Positions 11,508 to 22,560 of a stretch of 64,000 nt of DNA are shown here, in pieces; the first letter of the stretch is position 1, and each line of letters starts with the position of its first letter. This DNA is from Dasypus novemcinctus (Eukaryota > Chordata > Mammalia > Cingulata > Dasypodidae): NCBI RefSeq assembly GCF_030445035.2, contig NC_080678.1, positions 116,813,947 through 116,877,946 of the forward strand. Direction: 5' to 3'. Under the pieces are notes generated by a model that worked only from the letters and a program-made list of their open reading frames with translations, was not told the DNA's origin and ran no database searches. The position numbers and the translations under genes were made by a program.

Positions 11508-13264
11508 AAAATATTTATTTTAAAAGAAGCTTTATATTACATAAATGCTACATAAAAAATATATACATAAGGGATTCCCATAAACCTCACCATCTCCCCC
11601 TCCCACACTTTCCCACATCAATAACAACCTTCCTTAGTGTGGCACATGTGCTAAAATTGATGAACACATATTGAGGCTTTGCTACTAACCATGGACTCTA
11701 GTTTACATTACAGTTGACACTCTGCCCTGCACAGTTTCATAGGTTATGGCAAAATCCATAATGCCCTGTACCCATCATTGCCCTGTCCTGGAGGACGACT
11801 CCAATGTCCTGAAATTCCCCTCATGTGACACCTCTTCTTCCCTCCCCCCCCCTCAGAACCTCTGGTGGCCACTGCCTTTATATCAATGATAGAAGTTCTT
11901 CCATTGCTAGAATAATGTCTATAATAGAATAGTAATAAGTCTACTTTAGTCCAGTGTTCATTCCCCAGTCTTGAGGATTTGACAATGGTGGTGCAGTTTC
12001 TGATTGAGAGGGGTCCTGTTTCCCAGGCGGTAGGTGGATGTCACTCTCTTGCTTGCAGTTGCAGACACTCTCTGTTCCTTGGATAGGCATTGTCCATCAT
12101 CATCTCCTTGTTAGTTGTGCTGGATGAGTCCAATGAACTGGAGAGTAGGTGCTGCAACTCTGCTGAGATTCAGGACCCAACTGGCACATGGATGGACCAA
12201 AGATTTTAAGTCTCTGGAACATACATTTAATAAGTAGAGTGCTAATGATATTTCAAATAAAAGGGGCAGAAGAGCCTTGTTTAGGGAAACTATACAAGAG
12301 TCTAAGTCTGTTAAACTGAGGAGCATAGATTCCAGAGTAAGGCCAGCTGATAGGGTGCCTAACTCCTGAGCTGCTCTGTGCTGCTTTTGGTGTTTGGGTG
12401 TCTCTAGCTCTTAGGAGCCCTGCTGTTTGAGGCATTGTTTACCGTGGCAGTCAATGGGATCCTGCTGAGCCTGCTGAGATGCACAGAGTGTAACCTCTGG
12501 AATGACCTTCTGATTCACTTTGAAATCTCTTAGCCACAAAAACTCATTTGTATTGAATATTTCCCCCTTTTGGTCAAGGTCTTTGCATGTGTTGTTGGTT
12601 GTTGGTTGGTGTTGGTATTAATCCCTTGGTGCCAGGGGGGCTCATCCACAGGCATCATGTCCCATGCTGGGAAAAGGATAGTGTGTTTATATGCTGAGTT
12701 TGGCTTTCAGAGAGGCCACATTTCAGCAACAAGGAGGATTTCAGGAGGTAACTCTTAGGCAATGTATAACACTAGGCTAAGTTTCAAATTCACAAGGACA
12801 GGTCTGTAAGTACGGTCGTCAATATCGAGGGCCTAGCATCATGGTCTCTCCTCCTTCACTAGGCACTGCCCTTGTACTTGGGAGATTCTTGCCATGCTGT
12901 TAGAGAATGCAGCAGCCCTCCCCAGCATGGGAGTTCAATATTCTTTGGTTATTGTGTGGGTCCTCAACCATCCAGACAGTGAACGCTTGAACATATTCAT
13001 ATGCCTTCGAGGCATGCCCCAGGTGGACCTCTTCCCACATTTCTGTAACCTAAAGCTTCTTTGAAAATAAAGTGGAAAAAATAAGACCCTGGGGGAATAT
13101 ACAGGAGAAATTATTACTGTACATACAAGACAACAGACCTTACAGTGATGAAAGAAACAATGTTTAAAAAATTTTTATACTATTTTTATTTTTAAAGTTT
13201 TTTGTATGTTACTTGTTATTTTAAATGCTAGTATTATTTCTTTTTCTTATTAATCTTATTTGGC
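11508..13264 (-). mobile_element. Retroelement (L1-type 3' end) flanked by a 13-bp target duplication
   Basis: TATGTCTTTTTAA occurs at 11,495-11,507 and again at 13,265-13,277, so the 1,757 bp between them look like one insertion. The first 500 bp, read on the minus strand, match the L1-type 3'-end repeat at 5,341 and 53,750. The remainder is not classified but has no other boundary I can see. The downstream duplicate lies in the polypyrimidine tract of the next receptor exon, whose acceptor AG is at 13,284-13,285. Confidence 0.75.
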
Positions 13265-13285
13265 TATGTCTTTTTAACATTCTAG

Positions 13286-13315
13286 TGTAAAAAGAAGCCA
13301 CCGGACCCATGTAGG
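13286..13315 (+). CDS. ANTXRL: ANTXR-family receptor, short cytoplasmic exon
   Basis: This 30-bp, phase-0 exon encodes CKKKPPDPCR, just inside the membrane. The acceptor is TTTTTAACATTCTAG and the donor GTAAGT. In ANTXR1/2 the residues after the helix are also a Cys/Lys patch followed by prolines, which fits. Its pyrimidine tract is the 3' copy of a target duplication made by the retroelement directly upstream, so the branch point must now lie inside that element or its last bases. A ten-residue exon is easy to over-call, but phase, location and composition all agree. Confidence 0.7.
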
Positions 13316-14600
13316 GTAAGTCCTAAGTGCGTCCTGACTTCCTGTGAGCTCATCTGCCATGCACCGAGCCTCCTGCGGCCCATGGAGGGGTCCGCTCCCA
13401 CCCCAGGAGCTCCACCGCCTGTGCCAAGAGCCTGCAGAGCAGGAGGAGGGGGATGCAGGGGTAGGGGGACGGGGACTGCTAGGGAAACCAGGCATCCCCC
13501 TTCCCAGGCTCCCACCAAAGGGGCAGTGTGGGCAGCCTGTGGGGGGTCTGCCACAGACCCTCCTGAGACAAGTGGGACACTTGGCCCCTGCTGGCTGGCA
13601 GGATGGCACTTATCCAGGACTTGGGGAAGCTTCTGGAAAAGGAGCCTCATGTTGCAAGGACCCAGCTCTGGAATCTTCCATGCCCTTGTCTTAATCACGG
13701 TCTCCTGGTGGGCAGAGGGGCCTGGCCAGGTCAGCCCTTGGGGCCTGCATGGCTGAGAGTGGGCGAGGGAGCTTATCTGGCACAGAGCTGTGAGGGACAC
13801 CCACCCAGGGGAGCCCAGGGCCAGGTTCAGGGCAGCAGCCATGGGACCAGGTGGGCCTGGGGTGGTTGCGCTTTCAAAGCTGGAGCCTGGTGGCTGAGGG
13901 GCGTCCCCTGCCCATGCGTGGACCCCTGGCTGGCCCAGCACATGGTGTCTTCATTTGCCAGGGCTGCTCTGACAAATGCCATGCCGCGGGTGGCTTGAAC
14001 CCAGAGGTCACTGTCTCTGGTCTGGAGGCCAGAAGTCCAGCTTTCTCCTGGGTCCACAGGTTCTGGTGCCAGTCACTGCAGCCCTCAGGGTCCTTGGCTG
14101 GCCTCGTGCCTTGACCACACGGTGCTGTCCTTGGTCCCCTCTGTCCTCTGCCTTTAGGCTCCTCCTGAGTCACGTTTCCTCCTTCATGAGGCTCCTGGAG
14201 TGGACAGAGCCCCCACTTCTCTGTGGCCACCCATCCAGTAGTGACGTCCTGGGCACGTCCTGTTACAGACGGCTCCCCCCAGAGAGCACGGCTGCAGGCG
14301 TGAACCCCTCTCTTCTGGAGCCCTCGGTCCAGGCCCCACACAGGGCACAGCCTCAAGGAGGCTCTGCCAATGGGGGCGTCAGAGGAGCGAGGGGACAGGG
14401 GAGCTTTGCAGCACTTTGGGGATGAGCCAGATGCCGTCTTGTTTGCCCCAGAGGATGCTCCCTGGGGGCGTGGGTGCTGCTGATGGAATCCGGGGTCCCT
14501 CACTCGATTGTTCCTTATTCACCCCACAAACATCGGCTGAGTGGCAGCACCAGCCCTCCCGGTTGTGCCACCCTGGAGCAGATGCTTTCTCTTCCTACAG
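13316..14600 (+). other. Intron with an old LTR-like repeat at 13,949-14,330
   Basis: GC-rich intron. At 13,949 the sequence reads TGTCTTCATTTGCCAGGGCT and continues with CTGGAGGCCAGAAGTCCAG, wording I know from a common mammalian LTR-type repeat. The exact family is undetermined. Large open frames here are GC by-products. Confidence 0.5.
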
Positions 14601-14684
14601 ACAGTGTGCTGCTGCCTGCCGTGGCCCATGGTGATGCCTGCTTGTTGCGACTGCCTGGACACTGGGTGTCTGAGCCAAATGGAG
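14601..14684 (+). CDS. ANTXRL: ANTXR-family receptor, Cys-rich cytoplasmic exon
   Basis: This 84-bp, phase-0 exon encodes 28 residues starting TVCCCLPWPMVM and ending LSQME. The acceptor is CTCTTCCTACAG and the donor GTGAGG. The Thr-Val start and Met-Glu end occupy the places of the TVDASYYGG...KRME segment in ANTXR1/2, but the middle is replaced by a Cys-rich sequence, so the family's conserved cytoplasmic motif is not kept. Several cysteines near the membrane could be palmitoylated; that is inference only. Confidence 0.68.
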
Positions 14685-15480
14685 GTGAGGAGGGCCCCTG
14701 TCATGCTGAGCTTGAGGTGCAGAGGTCCAACCAGAAGTCTCCACTTGTGGGGTGGCGAGGGTCCTGGGCATCTGGCTTTCTCCCTAGGTGCCAGGGGCCA
14801 GGGTGGGCACAAAGCAGAGGGCCCCATGCCCCCAGGGGCTGCAAGGCTGCCCCCCTGCCCCTCCCCTCCCTCTACCTTGGGAGCACAGGCCTCCCTGCCC
14901 CTCCTTGGGCTGCTGCCCAGCGCCCTGTGCCCCCATAATGCTCCCCTCAGGGACCTTTCCTGGCTCCTGGTGTAGCTCCTCCAGCCTGTGGACTTGTCCC
15001 CTAAATGAACCACTGACACCCCCACACCAAAAGAGTGTCTTGTTCCAGATTCTGACGCTGTGACCACAGTGACCACCACCCCAGCAGGCACGCAGGCTGC
15101 CAGGCTCCTGCTCCCAAGCTCTGCGTGTTCTTGGGGTTCAGCTGGGGTGCCTGACCCTCTCTGGCAGTGTCACCCCACCATGCCATGTCCTCATGCCATG
15201 TCCCCTTTGCAGGGCAAACTGGAACTCCTGTGTGCTCTTGCTAGGGAGAACTGCAGCTCTGTGCAACTGATGCGGCCCTCGTTGGGGAGCATGGTGATCA
15301 GGCAGGGGTGCTGCCCCCATGGCGGGTGGTCACCCACAGTGCTTTTCCCTTGTGACAGTTGCCCACAGACGGAGTCCCCAGCCCTGGGAAGTGGTGCTCA
15401 GGAGCACATAGGCCCCAGGGGACTGAACGTGGCCACTAACATGCTCTTTGCCTTGTGGTCTTTATTTTTATTTTTTCTTT
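14685..15480 (+). other. GC-rich intron sequence
   Basis: No exon was recognised. Open frames are present on both strands with no family resemblance. Confidence 0.5.
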
Positions 15481-18400
15481 AATTAAAGCCATTCTCAGGA
15501 TGTGTGGTGATATCTCATTCTGGTTTGGATTTGCACTTCCCTAATGGTTGGTGATGTTGACATCTTTTCATGTGCTTATTTGCCAACTGTGTATCTTCTT
15601 TGGAGAAATGTCCATTCAAATTATTTGCCCATTTTTCAGTTGGGTGGTTTAACTTTTTGTTGATAAGTTGTAGGATTCATTTATTTATTCTCGATATCAA
15701 ACCCTTACCAGATACATGGTTTCCAAATGTTTTCTCCAGTTATGTAGATGGTCTTTTCACTTTCTTGATAATACCCTTTGATGAACAAATGTTTATAATT
15801 TTGATGAAATCCAATTTAACTGTTTTTCCTTTTGTTGCTCATGGTGGTGGTATAATGTCTAAGATTCCATTGTGTAACTTATTGTCTATCCTACAGTATG
15901 AGCCATATGCACTTGAGAAGAATGTGTATTATGCTGTTGTTGGATGAAGTATTTGTATATACATCAGGTTTGGTTGGTTTATAGTATTGTTTAAGTCTTT
16001 CTTTCCTTATTGATCTTTGGTCTAGAAGTTCTATTCATTATGGAAAGTGGTGCATTGACGTCTCCTACTATTAATGTAGAACTATCTACTTTTCCATTCA
16101 ATCTCTCAATATTTACTTCATATATTCTGCAGTGCTGCTATTAGGTGCATATATGCATTCTCAACAAATTGACCCTTTTGTCAATATGTAGTGTACTTCT
16201 TTGTCCCTTATAATAGTTTTTTTACTTTGTCTGTTTTATTAGGTATTAGCATCTTAGTATAATATATGAGTATATTAATATTGTATATAAGTATACCCAT
16301 ACTGGATCCCTTTTGATAATCCTACTTGTGTCTGAATTTAAGGAGAGTCTCTTCTTAACAACATAAAATTGGACCATGCTATTTTATCCATTCTGCCAAT
16401 CTCTGCCTTTTGACTGGAGAGTTTAACCCATTCACATTTAAAGTGACTACTGGTAACACAGGCCCTTCTGCCAGTTTATTTGGATTTTGCAATTCTTATT
16501 CCTTTTTTGTTCCTCAATTCTCCCATCATTGCCTTCTTTTGTATTATTTTTTCCTTTCATAGTGAACCACTTTGAACACTTTCTCATTTATTTCTGCATG
16601 CCTTCTTCTGATATACATTGAGGTTACCATGGAGTACACATTTTAATACCTTAACAAATGTGTACCATAGGGTATGCATTTAGCCTCTTAACAAAAGTGG
16701 TTACCATGGGGTACAAATTCAACATCTTCAATCTTTAACAATCTTGTTTGATTTATTACCAGCTTAATTTCAACAACATTTACAAACTATGTTCCATAGC
16801 CTTCTGCCCCCCATTCTTTATGTGTTCTTGTCACAAATTAAATCTTTATACATTTTAAAGGTTGGGTGTCCCAACCCATGGGTGTATCATTACTTTTATG
16901 CATTTGCATTTTAGATCCCATAAGAAGTGAAAACTGAGTTACAAATTGAAAGCACTGGTGTTTATAATTAACCATGCTCTTACCTTTATCAGAGATCCTT
17001 ATTCTTTTATGCAGCTTTGTTCTACCATCTACTGACCTTTTGCTTTTAATCTGAAGAACTCCCTTTAGCATTGCTTATAGTCCAAGTTTAATGATGATGA
17101 ACTCCCTATGCTTATGCCTTTATTTATCTTGGAATTTCTTAATCTCTCCCTCATTTTTGAAATACAGTTACTCAAGATAAAAGTTCTTGGTTGGCACTTA
17201 TTTTCTGTCAGCATATTCAATATGTCATCTGTATTAGTCAGCCAAAGGGGTGCTGATGCAAAATACCAGAAATTGGTTGGTTTTTTAAAGGGTATTTATT
17301 TGGGGTAGGGGCTTATGGATACCAGGCCATAAAGCATAAGTTACTTCCCTCACCAAAATCTATTTGGAGCAGGATGGCTGCCAACGTCTGTGAGGGTTCA
17401 GGCTTTCTGGGTTCCTACGTTCCTGGGGCTTGCTTTTCTCTGCATTCAAGGTTCCTTTCTTCCTGGGACTGACTTCTCTTTCCTCTGTGAGCTTACGTCC
17501 TGGGACTCCAGCTTAAGCCTTCAGCATCAAACTCCAGCATCAAAACTCCAACATCAGAAGACCTCCAACTCTGTCCTTTGCAATGCCTTTTATCTGTGAG
17601 TCCCCACCCACCAAGGGTGGGGGCTCAATGCCCTACTGGCACAAGAAGATTAGCTAATTACTTAATTAAGTAAGCCTCTGAATCCAATATAGTCTAATAT
17701 GCCCAGAGGAAAAGATAAGTGTACAAATATAATCCAATTTCTTTTTGGAATTCGTCAATAATATCAAACTGCTACACAATCCCCCTGCCTTCTTGCCTCA
17801 GTGGTTTCTGATGAGAAATTGGAACTTCTTATTGAAGCTCCCTTGAAGATGATGTGTTGTTGTCTCCTGTAATTTTCAGGATTCTCTGTTTGTCTTTGGC
17901 ATTAGATAGTTTGATTATAATGTGGTGGTTGCGGATCTCTTTGAGTTTATCTTATTCATAGTTCACTATAATTCTTGGATATGTATATTCATTTCTTTAC
18001 TTAAATTTGGGTAGTTTGCCTGCTTTATTTCTTCAAATAGTCTCTTAGTCTCTTTCACTCTGTCTTCTTCTAGGAATCCCATAATGCATATATTGGTAAA
18101 CTTGATGTCCCACAAGTCTCCTGGTCTCTCTGTTTGCTTTTCTTCATTCTTTTTCCTTTCTGCCCCTCAGCCTAAATAATTTCAATCATCTTCTCTTCAG
18201 GTTCACAGATATTTTCTTCTGCCGGCTCCAATCTGCTATTGAACCCATACAAGGAATTTTAAATTCCATTATTGTGGTCTTTAATTCCACTATTTCTGTT
18301 GGGTTCCCTTTTATAATTTCTCTTTATTGAAATTCTCATTTTTTTCACATATAATTTTCCTGATGTCCTTTAGTTCCTTATACATGTTTTCCATTCTCTC

Positions 18401-18560
18401 CTTGAGCATATTCAAAATCATTTTCTAAAAGTCTTTTTATGTTCAAAGTCTGGTTTTATTTGTTGATGGTTTCTGATGTTTTATCTTGTTCCTATGACTG
18501 GGCCATCAGTTCCTGCCTCTTTATATGCCTTGCAGTCTTTACTTGCACACTGGATGTTTT
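15481..18560 (-). mobile_element. Old LINE (L1/HAL1-type), antisense, split by an LTR
   Basis: The plus strand reads as the complement of L1 ORF2 and 3' sequence: CATTCTCAGGATGTGTGGTG, AAATGTCCATTCAAATTATTTGCCC and, further on, ACGTCTCCTACTATTAATGTAGAA. It carries many stops. The LTR at 17,230-17,777 interrupts it, with LINE sequence resuming at CTGCCTTCTTGCCTC. It lies wholly in the last visible intron of the receptor gene. Confidence 0.75.
17230..17777 (+). mobile_element. Solo LTR nested in the LINE
   Basis: It starts TGTATTAGTCAGCC and ends GCTACA(CA). The LINE reads through on either side (TATGTCATC before it, CCCCTGCCTTCTTGCC after it), so both insertion ends are visible. About 546-548 bp long. 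Related to 7,892-8,416. Confidence 0.7.
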
Positions 18561-18922
18561 AATAGTTTAAGGTGTTACCTCTGGAATTTATTCCCCGGGC
18601 TTTCTGGGGCTCTGGAAGGAAGTCAGGCCTCACCCTCACTCCCAAGTCTCCCAGTCCATGGAGGAGCAGCAGCCAAGGTCAGAGGCCAGAGCACCTAAGA
18701 CTCCCTGGGGAGGGCAGGGGAGCCTCTATAGAGGGGGTGACAGCCAAACCCTCCAAGTGGGAGTAGAGGCTGGATGCCAGCACTCCAGGGAGAGAAAAAG
18801 CATATAGGACCCTACAGGTCCAGGTGGGGCCTGAGTCCAGCCCACGGGGCCAAGGAAACTGCAGCCTCTGGACCCAAATCAAATGACTTCTCCATGACCT
18901 CCTGTCTCTTCTCTACCTACAG

Positions 18923-19126
18923 GTAGAGAAGGCCTTCACCCCAATGAGGGCCTGGAGGGTACCGGTGATCTCTGACCCAAGACTGCGCCTTTCTCCCAAC
19001 TGTGAGAGTGTCCCCTTCCCCGTGTGCCCGGGGTGCTGCCATTCCCCCGGTGCATATTCTCAGTCCTCCTGGATGCTGCCGCTGGTCTCGCCCTGTTCCC
19101 AGGCACAGGCCGCCTGCCCTCCATGA
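18923..19126 (+). CDS. ANTXRL: ANTXR-family receptor, last coding exon
   Basis: The acceptor CTCTACCTACAG leads into a phase-0 frame that runs 67 codons to a TGA at 19,124-19,126. The product starts VEKAFTPMRAWRVPVISDP and has scattered Cys and Pro residues (PVCPGCCHSPG, LPLVSPCSQAQ). It does not resemble the C-terminal tails of ANTXR1 or ANTXR2, which have a conserved block ending in a basic/aromatic motif. It was assigned because the acceptor is strong, the phase fits the preceding exon, and a poly(A) signal follows 118 bp after the stop. Its identity is the least certain of the exons, and an additional exon within the LINE-filled intron cannot be excluded. Confidence 0.55.
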   Translation, partial: VEKAFTPMRAWRVPVISDPRLRLSPNCESVPFPVCPGCCHSPGAYSQSSWMLPLVSPCSQAQAACPP

Positions 19127-19243
19127 GCCCTGCCTGCAAAGCCCTAAGGCGAAAGCACCAAAGGGCCAGGATTGTTGACTTGCTGAGGTGGACACATAGT
19201 TTTGGTTTTACAGTAAAAAAGATGTTGGCATTTGTTGCTGATG

Positions 19244-19249
19244 ATTAAA
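19244..19249 (+). promoter_or_regulatory. Poly(A) signal ATTAAA for the receptor gene
   Basis: ATTAAA, the commonest variant of the poly(A) signal, lies 118 bp after the TGA. GT-rich sequence follows at 19,263-19,280, as expected for a cleavage/polyadenylation site. No AATAAA is nearer. Confidence 0.5.
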
Positions 19250-19890
19250 AGAGTTTATTACATGGTGAGTTTCTGTCCTCTCTGAGATGCATGTACGCTC
19301 CACCTGCTAGAATAACGCATCCCGGGGCCCCGTGGGGATGGACATGGATTGTGCCTCTCACAGCACCTCGTCTTCATCCATCTGCCAAATTCCACTCCAT
19401 GAAAAAGCCCAAAGAGCCTGTTTCATGTGAATCCAGTCCTGTGTCTCCCTCCCTAACTTCATGCAAAGAGAAGCCTTTGAATTTCTCATCTCCTTTCTCC
19501 ATGTCCCTGGTTTCCCACTTTGGAGTCCCACATTCTGAACGTGTCATAGAAGGTGGTGAGGAGACCCCAAGGCCACTAGCTGGAAGCACGACTTCTCTGT
19601 CCAGGTGCCCCGAACTGTGCCCAAGCCCAGAAGGATTCCACTGAACCATGTCCTCTCCACTAGAGAAGAAAAACAACTCCCCATCTGGGTCCATCTGCCC
19701 CTGCTGGAGAATCCACGCCCAAGAAGGATGAGTTTTAGTGAGCAGCATCCTCCCACCAGGCGCAGCCCACGGTCTCTCTGTGTCTGTGAAATCACCAGGC
19801 CCACAGGCCCCCGGATCCTGGTGTGGGGTCCCTGAGCCCCTCAGGAGGGTCTGCAAGGGCAGCTGTGACTGAGGGCGCCCAGGCATCCTC
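19250..19890. other. Intergenic, no gene recognised
   Basis: Mixed sequence between the receptor gene's end and an L1 fragment. Open frames on both strands have no recognisable product. Confidence 0.5.
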
Positions 19891-19894
19891 TATT

Positions 19895-20450
19895 ATATTA
19901 TTTTTTCATTTAAAAAATTTATTGAAATATATCATTCATACATGAACATACATAAATAATAGGTATGTAGTATAAGTTGTACACTTACAACACATCATAC
20001 TGGGCTCCCACACATCACCCCAGCACTAATACCTTGCATTGTTGTGAAGCATAGCAAACTATAACAGAGCATCATCAAAGAATTACTCCTAACTACAATC
20101 CGTATCTTACATTTGGTGTATTTTTCCCCAACCCACCTTATTATGTTTTTTATTCATAAACCTTACAATTTATCTAAAGTGTAAAATCCATTGGTATAAT
20201 CAAGAATTGGGCATTCATCATTTCTATCAATTTTAGAGCATTTTCATTATTTAAGAAAAAGCAAACCACTGTCATACCTATATATTAGCAATTCTGATGA
20301 CAAATTCTCTTATGTGCTCTCACCATTTCTATTCATTTCCAAACATTTCCAAACTACTTTTTACTGATTCTGCTCAGATTAAACCCAGCTTTCCATTCCA
20401 TAACTACACTCTCTTCTCTGGTGACATATTCTAGTTAGCCATTCTTCATT
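19895..20450 (-). mobile_element. 5'-truncated L1, 3' end only
   Basis: The sequence from 20,160 to 20,440 is alignable by eye to positions 40-540 of this window (shared phrases such as GGGCATTCATCA / GTGCATTCATCA and GTCATACCTATATA), which is the 3' part of the antisense L1 there. A T-rich stretch at 19,900 marks the A-rich tail on the minus strand. A SINE follows immediately. Confidence 0.7.
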
Positions 20451-20454
20451 TATT

Positions 20455-20862
20455 TATTTTTTTAAAGACTCATTTATTATTTATTTGTCTCCCCTTCCCC
20501 CCCACCCTGGTTGTTCTCTGTGTCTATTTGCTGCATCTTCTTTGTCCGCTTCTGTTGTCAGCAGCACAGGAATCTGTTTCTTTTTGTTGCTTCATCTTGC
20601 TGTGTCAGCTCTCCGTGTTTGTGGCACCATTCCTGGGCAGGCTGCACTTTCTTTTGCCCTGGGCGGCTCTTCTTACGGGACACGCTCCTTGTGCATGGGG
20701 CTTCCCTATGCTGGGGACACCCCTGCGTGACAGGGCACTCCTTGCGCATATCAGCACTGTGCATGGGCCAGCTCCACATGGGTCAAGGAGGCCTGGGGTT
20801 TGAACCGCAGACCTCCCATGTGGTAGACGGATGCCCTAACCACTGGGCCAAGTCCACTTCCC
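20455..20862 (-). mobile_element. DAS-type tRNA-derived SINE
   Basis: On the minus strand it starts GGGAAGTGGACTTGGCCCAG, carries the box-B-like GGTTTGAACC (TTTGAACCGCAG seen on the plus strand at 20,800-20,811) and ends in an A-rich tail at 20,455-20,485. It is inserted at the edge of the L1 3' end. Confidence 0.9.
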
Positions 20863-21892
20863 AGCCAGTCTTTATTGATCTTACTAGTTAGGAAACTAAA
20901 CTCTCCACCTCAGTCCTGTCTTCTTGAAACTTTCAATTGAGTAAGGCAAGAACAGGTTTTGGTGTTTAATCAATACTGATTGAAAGAAATAACCATAATT
21001 TCTCCCATGTTTAAAAAAAAATTTTTCTGGAGGGGCCCATTTCTGCGTATGCAGGTTGTGTGTGCAGGCTTATCCTGGGACAAATAACCATTGACCTTCA
21101 AAGCCTTCCTGTCTGGTATTGCTGCTGCTTCAGGGAGCCCCCTCTCCCCCTCCTGCCCCTCGCCCTCCTGTGCAGCCGAGTCCCCGTCTGTCCAGCCAGC
21201 TCCCAGGACGGGCTTGGGGAGAGCATTTCCCACTCGCCTCCCAGGCCATCTGTGTGCCAACAAATCCTCTCCCAAGCTGGTGGTAAGAAGGTTGCTCCTG
21301 TGACAAGATGCCGCATAAGGCGAGGCCGAGCAATGGGCCAACTCAGAGCCAGGAGCGAGGGAGAGGGGCTTAAAGCCCTGGGGAGGGGCTCGGCAGTCAG
21401 TTTAGGCCCCATTTGGAGACTCGATCCCAGGTCAACTGTGCAAGCGGCTTCCCCACACCGCACTTCCTGGCTTTCTCTGCAGGATGTGAAGCCTGACTCA
21501 GTCAACTCTTTTTTCTGTTTTCTTTTTATTTGTTTCACAAAGACTAAGAGCTCCTGGTTCTATAAATAAGAGAATGCTAACGAGGAGGAACAGGACATTG
21601 CACTGCCGGCTGTTGGAGACACTCATTCGGAGGACCTGGCTAGCACGTCCTCCACCCCAGGGGCAGGAGGGGCCACAGGGTCCTGACGTCATATGGGTAG
21701 GAGGGAGCTACACCCCTGAGTGTGGTGACCCGCTGGCTGGAGGCGCCAGCAGGCCACTGCCAGGTGTTCCAAGAGCCCTGACCACTGCAGGGGAGGGCGT
21801 GGTAGGACCCTCTGGACTTTGACACCAGCCTGGGGAGGGGGAGCCCCCATGGTGAGAGGGGGGCTTCAGGAGCTCGCAAGGCTGCAATATTT
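20863..21892. other. No gene recognised
   Basis: Mixed sequence with GC-rich parts. Several open frames overlap on both strands and none has recognisable domains or splice sites in phase with one another. Confidence 0.5.
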
Positions 21893-22200
21893 TTTTTCAA
21901 AATTAATATAGTTTTTTATTATTATTTTTAAATGTTACATTAAAAAATGTAAGAGTTTCCCATATGCTCCTGCACCCCACTCCTCCCACATCAACAACCT
22001 CTTTAATCATCGTGGCACAATCATCGCACTTGGTGAATACATTTTGGAGCACTGCTGCCCCGCATGGGTAATGGTTTACGTTGTAGTCACACTCTCCCCC
22101 ACCCATTCAGTGGGTTACGGCAGGATATATAATGTCTGGCATCCATCCCTGCCATGTTGTTCAGGACAACTCCAAGTCCCGAAAATGGCCCGCATCACTA
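21893..22200 (-). repeat. L1-type 3'-end repeat (copy 3 of 4)
   Basis: This is the reverse complement of the 3' part of the repeat at 5,341 and 53,750: TCCCACATCAACAACCTC, CACTTGGTGAATACATTTTGGAG and CAGTGGGTTA occur in the expected order, with the T-rich end at 21,893-21,945. Confidence 0.7.
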
Positions 22201-22379
22201 TTGCCTAACATGGAAGCTTCCAGGGACCCAAGAAACCTGCACAACTCTCCACAGGCCACTTCCAGATGCCCCCAGCCTATGAGTCCCTCCGTGCTTCTGT
22301 CCAAGGGGCGTTTCCATGGAAACATCAAAGAGGTGCTGCCAAGAGCACAGGCCTGACCCGCCCCAGGCTGTGCAGAGGC

Positions 22380-22560
22380 AGAGACCCCAGAGCAGAGGAC
22401 AGGGCTGAGGGGGCGGGGACTGGGTTTGAGCCGAGGGGGTGGGGCCTGGGGTTGAACTCTGGGGCGGGGCCTGGGGGTCACGCGCCGCTGGGGGCGGAGC
22501 CGCGGGGGGAGCTGCGGCCGGCATCCAGGCCCAGGGCTCCAGAAGCTGGAAAGCCTTGGG
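22380..22560. promoter_or_regulatory. CpG-rich block with GC boxes (candidate promoter)
   Basis: At least three GC boxes of the GGGGCGG type (near 22,411, 22,462 and 22,489) and CpG-rich phrases such as CACGCGCCGCTGGGGGCGGAG lie within about 120 bp. This is what an Sp1-driven CpG-island promoter looks like. No first exon or known gene could be attached. Confidence 0.4.
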
